Positions 11,006 through 24,834 of a DNA stretch of 64,000 nt are shown here, one piece after another. The first letter of the stretch is position 1, and each line of letters opens with the position of its first letter. Both the position numbers and the translations under genes were made by a program. This DNA is from Clusia tigrina (lineage: Eukaryota; Arthropoda; Insecta; Diptera; Clusiidae). The notes below the pieces were generated by a model. It was not told the origin of the DNA. It did not search any database and saw nothing but the letters and a program-made list of their open reading frames with translations. The stretch is taken from positions 79,369,995 to 79,433,994 of the forward strand of contig OV050031.1 in assembly GCA_920105625.2 (NCBI GenBank), given 5' to 3'.

Positions 11006-13715
11006 GACGCCGACTGAAGCAGAGAGGGGTAGACATTGGCATAGAGAAGGCAGCAGACCCACCAATCGACAGCGGCAACAGCTGAGACACCTACAGAGAC
11101 GCTGATAGAGGCTGCGACGCCGACTGAGATGCCGACTGAGGCAGATAGGGGTAGATATAGGCATACAGAAGGCAGCAGACCCCCCAATCGACAACGGCAG
11201 CGACTGTGATGCCTACAGAGACTCTGACAAGAGGCTGCGACGCTGACTGAGACGCCTACTGAGGCAGATAGGGGTAGATATAGGAATAGAGAAGGCAGCA
11301 GACCCCCCAATCGACAACGGCAGCGACTAAGATGCCTAGAGAGACGCTGACAAGAGGCTGCGATGCCGACTGAGATGCCGACTGAGGCAGATAGGGGTAG
11401 ATATAGGCATACAGAAGGCAGCAGACCCTCCAATCGACAGCGGCAACAACTGAGACGCATACAGAGAAGCTGACAGAGTCTGCGATGCCGACTGAGGCAG
11501 ATAGGGGTAGATATTGACATAGAGAAGGCAGCAGACCCACCAATCGACAGCGGCAACAACTGAGACGCCTACATAGACGCTTACAGAGGCTGCGATGCCG
11601 ACTGAGATGCCGTCTGAGGCAGATAGGGGTAGATATAGGCAAAGAGATGCATCAGACCCCCCAATCGACACCGGCACCGACTGAGACGCATTCAGAGACG
11701 CTGACAGAGACTGCGACGCCGACTGAGGCGGCGAATGAGGCAGATAAGTGTAGATATTGGCATAGAGAAGGCAGCAGACCCCCCTATCGACAGCAGCAGC
11801 GACTGATATGCCTACAGGGACGCTGACAAAAGGCTGCGACGCCGACGGAGACGCCCACTGAGGCAGATAGGGGTAGATATAGGCATAGAGAAATCAGCAG
11901 ACCCACCAATCGACAGCGGCAACAACTGGGACGCCTACAGAGACGCTGATAGAGGCTGCGACGCCGACTGAGATGCCGACTGAGATGCCGACTGAGGCAG
12001 ATAGGGGTAGATGTAGGCATACAGAAGGCAGCTGAAGCCCCAATCGACAACGGCAGCGACTGAGATGCCTACAGCGACGCTGACAAGAGGCTGCGACGCC
12101 GACTGAGGCCGATAGTGGTAGATATAGGCATAGAGAAGGCAGCAGACCCCCCAATCGACAACGGCAGCGACTGAGATGCCTAGAGAGACGCTGACAAGAG
12201 GCTGCGACGCCGACTGAGACGCCGACTGGGGCAGATAGGGGTAGATATAGGCATAGAGAAGGCAGCAGACCCTCCAATCGACAGCAGCAACAACTGAGAC
12301 GCATACAGAGACGCTGATAGAGGCTGCGACGCCGACTGAGATGCCGACTGCAGCAGATAAGGGTAGATATTGGCATAGAGAAGGTAGCAGACGCCCCCAA
12401 TCGACAGCGGCAGCGACTGAGACGCCTACAGAGACGCTGACAGAGGCTGCGACGCCGACTGAGGCAGATAGGGGTAGATTTTGGCATAGAGAATGCAGCA
12501 GACCCCCCCAATCGACGGCGGCAGCGATTGAGACGCCTACAGAGACGCTGACAGAAGCTGCGACGCCCACTGAGATGCCGACTGAGGCAGATAGGGGTAG
12601 ATATAGGCATAGAGAAGGCAGCAGACCCTCCAATCGACAGCAGCAACAACTGAGACGCCTACAGAGACGCTGACAGAGGCTGCGACGCTGACAGAGGCTG
12701 CGACGCCGACTGAAGCAGAGAGGGGTAGACATTGGCATAGAGAAGGCAGCAGACCCCCCAATCGACAACGGCAGCGACTGGGACGCCTACATAGACGCTG
12801 ACAGAGGCTGCGATGCCGACTGAGACGCCGACCGAGGCAGATAGGGGTAGATATAGAAAAAGAGAAGGCATCAGACCCCCCAATCGACAGCGGCAGCGAC
12901 TGAGACACATTCAGAGACGCTGACAGAGGCTGCCACGCCGACTGAGATGCCGACTGATGCAGGTAGGGGTAGATATAGGCATAGAGAAGGCAGCAGACCC
13001 CCAATCGACAGTGGCAGCGACTGAGACGCCTACAGAGACGCTGACAGAGGGTGCGACGCTGACTGAGACGTTGACTGAGGCAGATAGGGGTAGATATTGG
13101 CATAGAGAAGACAGCAGACCCCCCAATCGACAGCGGCTGCGACTGAGACGCATTCAGAGAGGCTGACAGAGGCTGCGACGCCGACTGAAACGCCGACTGA
13201 GGCAGATAAGGGTAGATATAGGCATAGAGAAGGCAGCAGACCCCCCAATCGACAGCGGCAGCGACTGAGACGCCTACAGAGATGCTCACATAGGGTGCGA
13301 CGCGGACTGAGACGCCGACTGAGGCAGATAGGGACAGATATAGGCATAGAGAAGGCATCAGACCCCTCCCTATCGACAGCGGCAACGACTGAGACACCTA
13401 CAGAGACGCTGACAGAGGTTGCGACGTCGACTGAGACGCCGACTGAGGCAGAGAGGGTTAGACATAGGCATAGATAAGGCAGCAGACAACCCAATCGATA
13501 GCGGCAACAACTGAGACGCCTACAGAGACGCTGATAGAGGCTGCGACGCCAACTGAGATGCCGACTGAGGCAGATAGGGGTAGATATTGGCATAGAGAAG
13601 ACAGCAGACCCCCCAATCGACAGCGGCTGCGACTGAGACGCATTCAGAGAGGCTGACAGAGGCTGCGACGCCGACTGAAACGCCGACTGAGGCAGATAAG
13701 GGTAGATATAGGCAT

Positions 13716-16700
13716 AGAGAAGGCAGCAGACCCCCCAATCGACAACGGCAGCGACTGAGATGCCTACTGAGACGCTGATAACGGTTGCGACGCCAACTGA
13801 GATGCCGACTGAGGCAGATAGGGGTAGATATTGGCAAAGACAATGCAGCAGACCCTCCCAATCGACGGCGACAACAAATGAGACGCCTACAGAGACGCTG
13901 ACAGAGGTTGCGACGCCGACTGAGATGCCGACTGAGGCAGGTAGGGGTAGATATAGGCATAGAGAAGGCAGCAGACCCCCCAATCTACAGCGGCAGCGAC
14001 TGAGACGCCTACAGAGTCGCTGACAGAGGGTGCGACGCTGACTGAGACGCTGACTGAGGCAGATAGGGGTAGATATTGGCATAGAGAAGGCAGCAGACCC
14101 CCCCAATCGACAGCGGTAGCGACTGAGACGCCTACGTAGACGCTGACAGAGGCTGTGATGCTGACTGAGATGCCGACTGAGGCAGATAGGGGTAGATATA
14201 GGCATAGAGAAGGCAGCAGAGCCTCCAATCGATAGCGGCAACACCTGATACGCATACAGAGACGCTGATAAAGGCTGCGACGCCGACTGAGATGCCGAAT
14301 GAGGGAGATAGGGGTAGATATTGCCATAGAGAAGGCAGCAGACCCCCCAATCGACAGCGGCAGCGACTGAGACGCCTACAGAGACGCTGACAGAGGCTGC
14401 GAAGCCGACTGTGACGCCGACTGAGGCAGGTAGGGGTAGATAGAGGCATAGAGAAGGCAGCAGACCCACCAATCGACAGCGGCAACAACTGAGACGCCTA
14501 CAGAGACGCTGATAGAGGCTGCGACGCTGACTGAGATGCAAACTGAGGCAGATAGGTGTAGATATAGGCATACAGAAGGCAGCAGACCCCCCAATCGACA
14601 ACGGCAGCGACTGAGATGCCTACAGAGACGCTGACAAGAAGCTGGGACGCCGACTGAGACGCCGACTGAGGCAGATAGGGGTAGATATAGGCATAGAGAA
14701 GGCAGCAGACCCCCCAATCGACAACGGCAGCGACTGAGATGCCTACAGAGACGCTGACAAGAGGCTGCGGCGCCGACTGAGGCAGATAGGGGTAGATATA
14801 GGCATAGAGAAGGCAGCACACCCTCCAATCGACAGCAGCAGCAACTGAGACGCATATAGAGACGCTGATAGAGGCTGCGACGCCGACTGAGATGCCGACT
14901 GAAGTAGATAGGGGTAGATATAGGAATAGAAAAGGCAGCAGACCCACCAATCGACAGCGGCAACAACTGAGACGCATACAGAGACGCTGATAACGGTTGC
15001 GACGCCGACTGAGATGCCGAATGAGGCAGATAGGGGTAGATTTTGGCATAGAGAATGCAGCAGACCCCCCCAATCGACGGCGGCAGCGACTGAGACGCCT
15101 ACAGAGACGCTGACGGAAGCTGCGTAGCCGACTGAGATGCCGACTGAGGCAGATAGGGGTAGATATAGGCATACAAAAGGCAGCAGACCCCCCAATCGAC
15201 AACGGCAACAAATGAGACGCCTACAGAGACGCTGACAGAGGCTGCGACGCCGACTGAGACGCCGACTGAGGCAGATAGGCGTAGATATAGGCATAGAGAA
15301 GGCAGCAGACCCCCCAATCGACAACGGCAGCGACTGAGATGCCTACAGAGACGCTGACAAGAGGCTGCGACGGCGACTGAGACGCCGACTGAGGCAGATA
15401 GGGGTAGATATTGGCATTGAGAAGGCAGCAGACCCCCCCCCCCCCAATCGACAGCGGCAGCGACTGAGGCGCCTACATAGACGCTGAGAGAGGCTGCGAC
15501 GCCAACTGAGACCCCGACTGAGGCAGAGAGGGGTAGATGTTGGCATAGAGAAGGCAGCAGACCCCCCAATCCACAGCGGCAGCGACTGAGACGCCTACAG
15601 AGACGCTCACAGAGGCTGCTACGCTGACAGAGGCTGCGACGCCGAGTGAGGCAGAGAGGGTTAGACATAGGCATAGAAAAGGCTGCAGATAACCCAATCG
15701 ACAGCGGCAGCGACTGAGACGCCTACAGAGACGCTGGGAGAGGCTGCGACGCCGACTGAGGCAGATAGGGGTAGATATAGGCATAGAGAATGCAGCAGAC
15801 CCCCAATCGACGGCGGTAGGGACTGAGACGCCTACAGAGAAGCTGAGAGAGGCTGCGACGACGACTGGGGCAGATAGGTGTAGATATAGGCCTAGAGAAG
15901 GCAGCAGACCCCCCAATCGACAACAGCAGCGACTGAGATGCCTACAGAGACGCTGACAAGAGGCTGCGACGCCGACTAAGGCAGATAGTCGTAGATATAG
16001 GCATAGAGAAGGCAGCAGACTCCCCAATCGACCACGGCAGCGACTGAGATGCCTACAGAGACGCTGACAAGAGGCTGCGACGCCGACTGAGGCAGATAGG
16101 GGTAGATATAGGCATAGAGAAGGCAGCAGACCCTCCAATCGACAGCGGCAGCGACTGAGACGCTGACAGAGGCTGCGACGCTAACAGAGGCTGCGACGCT
16201 GACAGAGGTTGCGACGTCGACTGAGACGCCGACTGAGGCAGAGAGGGTTAGACATAGGCATAGATAAGGCAGCAGACAACCCAATCGAAAGCAGCATCAA
16301 CTGAGACGCCTACAGAGACGCTGACAGAGGCTGCGACGCCGAATGAGGCAGATAGGGGTAGATATTGGCATAGAGAAGGCAGCAGACCCCCCAATCGACG
16401 GCGGCAGCTACTGAGACGCCTACAGAGACGCTGACAGAGGCTGCGACGCAGACAGAGGCTGCGACGCTGACAGAGGCTGCGACGCCGACTGAAGCAGAGA
16501 GGGGTAGACATTGGCATAGAGAAGGCAGCAGACCCACCAATCGACAGCGGCAACAGCTGAGACACCTACAGAGACGCTGATAGAGGCTGCGACGCCGACT
16601 GAGATGCCGACTGAGGCAGATAGGGGTAGATATAGGCATACAGAAGGCAGCAGACCCCCCAATCGACAACGGCAGCGACTGTGATGCCTACAGAGACTCT

Positions 16701-19052
16701 GACAAGAGGCTGCGACGCCGACTGAGACGCCTACTGAGGCAGATAGGGGTAGATATAGGAATAGAGAAGGCAGCAGACCCCCCAATCGACAACGGCAGCG
16801 ACTAAGATGCCTAGAGAGACGCTGACAAGAGGCTGCGATGCCGACTGAGATGCCGACTGAGGCAGATAGGGGTAGATATAGGCATACAGAAGGCAGCAGA
16901 CCCTCCAATCGACAGCGGCAACAACTGAGACGCATACAGAGAAGCTGACAGAGTCTGCGATGCCGACTGAGGCAGATAGGGGTAGATATTGACATAGAGA
17001 AGGCAGCAGACCCACCAATCGACAGCGGCAACAACTGAGACGCCTACATAGACGCTGACAGAGGCTGCGATGCCGACTGAGATGCCGTCTGAGGCAGATA
17101 GGGGTAGATATAGGCAAAGAGATGCATCAGACCCCCCAATCGACACCGGCACCGACTGAGACGCATTCAGAGACGCTGACAGAGACTGCGACGCCGACTG
17201 AGGCGGCGAATGAGGCAGATAAGTGTAGATATTGGCATAGAGAAGGCAGCAGACCCCCCTATCGACAGCAGCAGCGACTGATATGCCTACAGGGACGCTG
17301 ACAAAAGGCTGCGACGCCGACGGAGACGCCCACTGAGGCAGATAGGGGTAGATATAGGCATAGAGAAATCAGCAGACCCACCAATCGACAGCGGCAACAA
17401 CTGGGACGCCTACAGAGACGCTGATAGAGGCTGCGACGCCGACTGAGATGCCGACTGAGATGCCGACTGAGGCAGATAGGGGTAGATGTAGGCATACAGA
17501 AGGCAGCAGAAGCCCCAATCGACAACGGCAGCGACTGAGATGCCTACAGCGACGCTGACAAGAGGCTGCGACGCCGACTGAGGCCGATAGTGGTAGATAT
17601 AGGCATAGAGAAGGCAGCAGACCCCCCAATCGACAACGGCAGCGACTGAGATGCCTAGAGAGACGCTGACAAGAGGCTGCGACGCCGACTGAGACGCCGA
17701 CTGGGGCAGATAGGGGTAGATATAGGCATAGAGAAGGCAGCAGACCCTCCAATCGACAGCAGCAACAACTGAGACGCATACAGAGACGATGATAGAGGCT
17801 GCGACGCCGACTGAGATGCCGACTGCAGCAGATAAGGGTAGATATTGGCATAGAGAAGGTAGCAGACGCCCCCAATCGACAGCGGCAGCGACTGAGACGC
17901 CTACAGAGACGCTGACAGAGGCTGCGACGCCGACTGAGGCAGATAGGGGTAGATTTTGGCATAGAGAATGCAGCAGACCCCCCCAATCGACGGCGGCAGC
18001 GATTGAGACGCCTACAGAGACGCTGACAGAAGCTGCGACGCCGACTGAGATGCCGACTGAGGCAGATAGGGGTAGATATAGGCATAGAGAAGGCAGCAGA
18101 CCCTCCAATCGACAGCAGCAACAACTGAGACGCCTACAGAGACGCTGACAGAGGCTGCGACGCTGACAGAGGCTGCGACGCCGACTGAAGCAGAGAGGGG
18201 TAGACATTGGCATAGAGAAGGCAGCAGACCCCCCAATCGACAACGGCAGCGACTGGGACGCCTACATAGACGCTGACAGAGGCTGCGATGCCGACTGAGA
18301 CGCCGACCGAGGCAGATAGGGGTAGATATAGAAAAAGAGAAGGCATCAGACCCCCCAATCGACAGCGGCAGCGACTGAGACACATTCAGAGACGCTGACA
18401 GAGGCTGCCACGCCGACTGAGATGCCGACTGATGCAGGTAGGGGTAGATATAGGCATAGAGAAGGCAGCAGACCCCCCAATCGACAGTGGCAGCGACTGA
18501 GACGCCTACAGAGACGCTGACAGAGGGTGCGACGCTGACTGAGACGTTGACTGAGGCAGATAGGGGTAGATATTGGCATAGAGAAGACAGCAGACCCCCC
18601 AATCGACAGCGGCTGCGACTGAGACGCATTCAGAGAGGCTGACAGAGGCTGCGACGCCGACTGAAACGCCGACTGAGGCAGATAAGGGTAGATATAGGCA
18701 TAGAGAAGGCAGCAGACACCCCAATCGACAGCGGCAGCGACTGAGACGCCTACAGAGATGCTCACATAGGGTGCGACGCGGACTGAGACGCCGACTGAGG
18801 CAGATAGGGACAGATATAGGCATAGAGAAGGCATCAGACCCCTCCCTATCGACAGCGGCAACGACTGAGACACCTACAGAGACGCTGACAGAGGTTGCGA
18901 CGTCGACTGAGACGCCGACTGAGGCAGAGAGGGTTAGACATAGGCATAGATAAGGCAGCAGACAACCCAATCGATAGCGGCAACAACTGAGACGCCTACA
19001 GAGACGCTGATAGAGGCTGCGACGCCGACTGAGATGCCGACTGAGGCAGATA
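13716..19052 (-). repeat. 5,475-bp higher-order repeat, copy B
   Basis: This is the partner of 8,240-13,576. Between the two matched parts, bases 13,577-13,715 hold about one monomer whose words (AGAAGACAGCAG and CTGAAACGCCGACTGAGGC) match about 13,091-13,240 at an offset of 490. The crossover that made this duplication therefore also copied a short piece of the same unit. Confidence 0.93.
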
Positions 19053-19157
19053 GAGGTAAATATAGGCATAGAGAAGGCAGCAGACCTCCCAATCGACAGC
19101 GGCAGCGACTGAGACGCCTATAGAGACGCTGACAGAGGCTGCGACGCCGATTGAGAT

Positions 19158-19945
19158 GCCGACTGAGGCCGATAGGGGTAGATATAGGCATAGAGAAGGC
19201 AGCAGACCCACCAATCGATAGCGGCAACAACTGAAACGCCTACAGAGACGCTGATAGAAGCTGCGACGCAGACTGAGATGCCGACTGAGGCAGATAGGGG
19301 TAGATATAGGCATACAGAAGGCAGCAGACCCCCCAATCGACAACGGCAGCGACTGAGATGAATACAGAGACGCTGAGAAGAGGCAGCGACGCCAACTGAG
19401 ACGCCGACTGAGGAAGATAGGGGTTGATATAGGCATAGAGAAGGCAGCAGACCCCCCAATCGACAACGGCAGCGACTGAGATGCCTACATTGACGCTGAC
19501 AAGAGGCTGCGACGCCGACGGAGACGCCGACTGAGGCAGATAGGGGTAGACATAGACATAGAGAAGGCAGCAGACCCACCAATCGACAGCGGCAACAGCT
19601 GAGACACCTACAGAGACGCTGATAGAGGCTGCGACGCCGACTGAGATGCCGACTGAGGCAGATAGGGGTAGATATAGGCATACAGAAGGCAGCAGACCCC
19701 CCAATCGACAACGGCAGCGACTGTGATGCCTACAGAGACTCTGACAAGAGGCTGCGACGCCGACTGAGTCGCCTACTGAGGCAGATAGGGGTAGATATAG
19801 GAATAGAGAAGGCAGCAGACCCCCCAATCGACAACGGCAGCGACTAAGATGCCTAGAGAGACGCTGACAAGAGGCTGCGATGCCGACTGAGATGCCGACT
19901 GAGGCAGATAGAGGTAGATATAGGCATACAGAAGGCAGCAGACCC
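19158..19945 (-). repeat. About 790-bp block repeated at offset 2,084, copy 1
   Basis: This block matches 21,242-22,029 at offset 2,084 with scattered substitutions. It carries the diagnostic CGATAGCGGCAACAACTGAA and GAGGAAGATAGGGGTTGATA words. Divergence resumes where copy 1 reads GACCCACCAATCG and copy 2 reads GACCCTCCAATCG. Confidence 0.85.
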
Positions 19946-21241
19946 ACCAATCGACAGCGGCAACAACTGAGACGCCTACATAGACGCTGACAGAGGCTGC
20001 GATGCCGACTGAGATGCCGTCTGAGGCAGATAGGGGTAGATATAGGCAAAGAGATGCATCAGACCCCCCAATCGACACCGGCACCGACTGAGACGCATTC
20101 AGAGACGCTGACAGAGACTGCGACGCCGACTGAGGCGGCGAATGAGGCAGATAAGTGTAGATATTGGCATAGAGAAGGCAGCAGACCCCCCAATCGACAA
20201 CGGCAGCGACTGATATGCCTACAGGGACGCTGACAAAAGGCTGCGACGCCGACGGAGACGCCCACTGAGGCAGATAGGGGTAGATATTGGCATAGAGAAG
20301 ACAGCAGACCCCCCCAATCGACAGCGGCTGCGACTGAGACGCATTCAGAGAGGCTGACAGAGGCTGCGACGCCGACTGAAACGCCGACTGAGGCAGATAA
20401 GGGTAGATATAGGCATAGAGAAGGCAGCAGACCCCCCCAATCGACAGCGGCAGCGACTGAGACGCCTACAGAGATGCTCACATAGGGTGCGACGCGGACT
20501 GAGACGCCGACTGAGGCAGATAGGGACAGATATAGGCATAGAGAAGGCATCAGACCCCCCCAATCGACAGCGGCATCGACTGAGACACCTACAGAGACGC
20601 TGATAGAGGCTGCGAAGCCGACTTTGGCGCCGACTGAGGCAGATAGGGGAAGAGATAGGCACAGAGAAGGCGGCAGACAACCCAATCGATAGCGGCAACA
20701 ACTGAGACGCCTACAGAGACGCTGATAGAGGCTGCGACGCCGACTGAGATGCCGACTGAGGCAGATAGAAGTAAATATAGGCATAGAGAAGGCAGCAGAC
20801 CTCCCAATCGACAGCGGCAGCGACTGAGACGCCTACAGACACGCTGACAGAGGCTGCGACGCCCATTGAGATGCCGACTGAGGCAGATAGGGGTAGATAT
20901 TGGCATAGAGAAAGCAGCAGACCCCCCCAATCGACAGCGGCAGCGACTGAGACGCCTACAGAGTCGCTGACCGAGGCTGCGAAGCCGACTGTTACGCCGA
21001 CTGAGGCAGATACGGGTAAATATAGGCATAGAGAAGTCAGCAGACCCACCAATCGATAGCGGCAGCGACTGAGACGCCTACAAAGACGCTGACAGAGGCT
21101 GCGACGCCGATTGAGATGCCGACTGAGGCAGATAGGGGTAGATATTGGCATAGAGAAAGCAGCAGACCCCCCCCAATCGACAGCGGCAGCGACTGAGACG
21201 CCTACAGAGTCGCTGACCGAGGCTGCGAAGCCGACTGTGAC

Positions 21242-22029
21242 GCCGACTGAGGCAGATAGGGGTAGATAAAGGCATAGAGAAGGCAGCAGACCCACCAATC
21301 GATAGCGGCAACAACTGAAACGCCTACAGAGACGCTGATAGAGGCTGCGACGCAGACTGAGATGCCGACTGAGGCAGATAGGGGTAGATATAGGCATACA
21401 GAAGGCAGCAGGCCCCCCAATCGACAACGGCAGCGACTGAGATGCCTACAGAGACGCTGACAAGAGGCTGCGACGCCGACTGAGACGCCGACTGAGGAAG
21501 ATAGGGGTTGATATAGGCATAGAGAAGGCAGCAGACCCCCCAATCGACAACGGCAGCGACTGAGATGCCTACATTGACGCTGACAAGAGGCTGCGACGCC
21601 AACGGAGACGCCGACTGAGGCAGATAGGGGTAGACATAGACATAGAGAAGGCAGCAGACCTACCAATCGACAGCGGCAACAGCTGAGACACATACAGAGA
21701 CGCTGATAGAGGCTGCGACGCCGACTGAGATGCCGACTGAGGCAGATAGGGGTAGATATAGGCATACAGAAGGCAGCAGACCTCCCAATCGACAACGGCA
21801 GCGACTGTGATGCCTACAGAGACGCTGACAAGAGGCTGTGACGCCGACTGAGACGCCGCCTGAGGCAGATAGGGGTAGATATAGGAATAGAGAAGGCAGC
21901 AGACCCCCCAATTGACAACGGCAGCGACTAAGATGCCTAGAGAGACGCTGACAAGAGGCTGCGATGCCGACTGAGATGCCGACTGAGGCAGATAGGGGTA
22001 GATATAGGCATACAGAAGGCAGCAGACCC
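21242..22029 (-). repeat. About 790-bp block repeated at offset 2,084, copy 2
   Basis: This is the partner of 19,158-19,945. A third, shorter copy occupies about 24,835-25,243 at an offset near 3,542 from this one, with a 12-bp loss near 25,015. That third copy ends exactly at the polarity-switch junction. Confidence 0.85.
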
Positions 22030-22788
22030 TCCAATCGACAGCGGCAACAACTGAGACGCATACAGAGATGCTGACAGAGTCTGCGATGCCGACTGAGGCA
22101 GATAGGGGTAGATATTGACATAGAGAAGGCAGCAGACCCACCAATCGACAGCGGCAACAACTGAGACGCCTACATAGACGCTGACAGAGACGCTGACAGA
22201 GGCTGCGACGCCGACTGAGGCGGCGAATGAGGCAGATAAGTGTAGATATTGGCATAGAGAAGGCCGCAGACCCCCCAATCGACAGCGGCAGCGACTGAGC
22301 CACCTACAGAGACGCTGACAGAGACGCTGACAGAGGCTGCGAAGCCGACTGCGGCAGATAGGGGAAGAGATAGGCATAGAGAAGTCAGCAGATCCCCCAA
22401 TCGACAGCGGCAGCGAGTGAGACATCTACAGAGACGCTGATAGAGGCTGCGAAGCCGACTGTGGCGCCGACTGAGGCAGATAGGGGAAGAGATGGGCATA
22501 GAGAAGGCAGCAGACAACCCAATCGACAGCGGCAACAACTGAGACGCCTACAGAGACGCTGATAGAGGCTGCGAGGCCGACTGAGATGCCGACTGAGGCA
22601 GATAGAAGTAAATATAGGCATAGAGAAGGCAGCAGACCTCCCAATCGACAGCGGCAGCGACTGAGACGCTTACAGAGACGCTGACAGAGGCTGCGACGCC
22701 GACTAAGACCCCGGCAAAGGCAGAGAGGGGTAGATATTGGCATAGAGAAGGCAGCAGACCCCCCAATCGACAGCAGCAGCGACTGAGA

Positions 22789-22806
22789 CTTGTTATAAAA
22801 AGCTCA
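22789..22806. other. 18-bp AT-rich word foreign to the satellite
   Basis: Between GACTGAGA and TAGAGGCTGCG the expected 18 bases CGCCTACAGAGACGCTGA are replaced by 18 bases that read CTTGTTATAAAAAGCTCA. The length is unchanged, but only about half of the positions agree. It includes TATAAAAA at 22,794-22,801, the only such word I noticed in the window. It could be a short templated insertion, a patch of clustered mutation or a sequencing or assembly flaw. I do not claim promoter function. Confidence 0.75.
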
Positions 22807-24834
22807 TAGAGGCTGCGACGCCGACTGAGGTGCCGATTGAGGCAGATAGGGGTAGATATAGGCATAGAGAAGGCAGCAGACCCCCCAATCGACAACGGCA
22901 GCGACTGAGATGCCTACAGAGACGCTGATAAGAGGCTGCGACGCCGACGGAGATGCCGACTGAGGCAGATAGGGGTAGATATAGGCATAGAGAAAGCAGC
23001 AGACCCTCCCATCGACAGCGGCAACAATTGACACGCATACAGAGACGCTGATAGAGGCTGCGACGCCGACTGAGATGGCGACTGAGGCAGATAGGGGTAG
23101 ATATTGGCATAGAGAAGGCAGCAGACCCCCCCAATCGACAGCGGCTGCGACTGAGACGCCTACAGAGTCGCTGACAGGGGCTGCGAAGCCGACTGAGACG
23201 CCGACTGAGGCAGGTAGGGGTAGATATAGGCATAGAGAAGGCAGCAGACCCACCAATCGACAGCGGCAGCGACTGATATGCCTACAGAGACGCTGTCAAA
23301 AGGCTGCGATGCCGATGGAGACGCCCACTGAGGCATATAGGGGTAGATATAGGCATAGAGAAGGCAGCAGACCCACCAATCGACAGCGGCAACAACTGAG
23401 ACGCCTACAGAGACGCTGATAGAGGCTGCGACGCCGACTGAGATGCCGACTGAGGCAGATAGGGGTAGATATAGGCATACAGAAGGCAGCAGAAGCCCCA
23501 ATCGACAACGGCAGCGACTGAGATGCCTACAGAGACGCTGACAAGAGGCTGCGACGCCGACTGAGGCAGATAGTGGTAGATATAGGCATAGAGAAGGCAG
23601 CAGACCCCCCAATCGACAACGGCAGCGACTGAGATGCCTAGAGAGACGCTGACAAGAGGCTGCGACGCCGACTGAGACGCCGACTGGGGCAGATAGGGGT
23701 AGATATAGGCATAGAGAAGGCAGCAGACCCTCCAATCGACAACAGCAACAACTGAGACGCATACAGAGACGCTGATAGAGGCTGCGACGCCGACTGAGAT
23801 GCCGACTGCGGCAGATAAGGGTAGATATTGGCATAGAGAAGGTAGCAGACGCCCCCAATCGACAGCGGCAGCGACTGAGACGCCTACAGAGAAGCTGACA
23901 GAAGCTGCGACGCCGACTGAGATGCCGACTGAGGCAGAGAGGGGTAAACATAGGCATAGAGAAGGCAGCAGACCCCCCAATCGACAGCGGCAACAAATGA
24001 GACGCCTACAGAGACGCTGACAGAGGCTGCGACGCCGACTGAGATGCCGACTGAGGCAGGTAGGGGTAGATATAGGCATAGAGAAGGCAGCAGATCCCCC
24101 CAATCGACAGCGGCAGCGACTGAGACGCCTACAGAGATGCTCACATAGGGTGCGACGCGGACTGAGACGCCGACTGAGGCAGAGAGGGGTAAACATAGGC
24201 ATAGAGAAGGCAGCAGACCCCCCCCAATCGACAGCAGCAACAAATGAGACGCCTACAGAGACGCTGACAGAGGCTGCGACGCCGACTGAGATGCCGACTA
24301 AGGCAAGTAGGGGTAGATATAGGCATAGAGAAGGCAGCAGACCCCCCCAATCGACAGCGGCAGCGACTTAGACGCCTACAGAGATGCTCACATAGGGTGC
24401 GACGCGGACTGAGACGCCTACTGAGGCAGATAGGGACAGATATAGGCATAGAGAAGGCATCAGACCCCCCCAATCGACAGCGGCAACGACTGAGACACCT
24501 ACAGAGACGCTGATAGAGGCTGCGAAGCCGACTGTGGCGCCGACTGAGGCAGATAGGGGAAGAGATAGGCACAGAGAAGGCAGCAGACCTCCCAATCGAT
24601 AGCGGCAACAACTGAAACGCCTACAGAGCCGCTGACAGAGGCTGCGACGCCAATTGAGATGCCGACTAAGGCAGTTAGGTGTAGATATTGGCATAGAGAA
24701 AGCAGCAGACCCCCCCAATCAACAGCGGCAGCGATTGAGACGCCTACAGAGTCGCTGACCGAGGCTGCGATGCCGACTGTGACGCCGACTGAGGCAGATT
24801 GGGGTAGATATAGGCATAGAGAAGTCAGCAGACC

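Larger units (their letters stand above)
8240..13576 (-). repeat. 5,475-bp higher-order repeat, copy A
   Basis: Landmarks recur 5,475 to 5,477 bases downstream. The small drift is explained by C-run lengths: the run at about 8,499 has 7 C against 6 in copy B, the run near 8,630 has 8 against 7, and the run near 12,998 has 5 against 6. By eye I count about a dozen substitutions in 5.3 kb, for example CAGCTGAAGCCCC at 12,031 against CAGCAGAAGCCCC in copy B. The left boundary lies between about 8,220 and 8,283. The right boundary is at about 13,576, where copy B changes to GATAGAGGTAAATATAGG. Confidence 0.93.

Noticed and set aside
13760..14023. Thr/Glu/Arg-rich frames on the A-rich strand, PTET-like repeats
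   Set aside because: They are the opposite-strand reading of the same 12-mers. They are short, occur all over the array and show no start signal or conserved end.
13030..14601. Longest open frame, 523 codons on the minus strand
   Set aside because: It is thirteen satellite monomers read through because several have 123 or 134 bp or changed C-runs that restore frame. It repeats the same three low-complexity phases (Arg/Leu/Cys-rich, Val/Ser-rich, Tyr/Pro-rich). The near-identical copy of this region at about 18,500-19,070 is broken by a single C-run difference.
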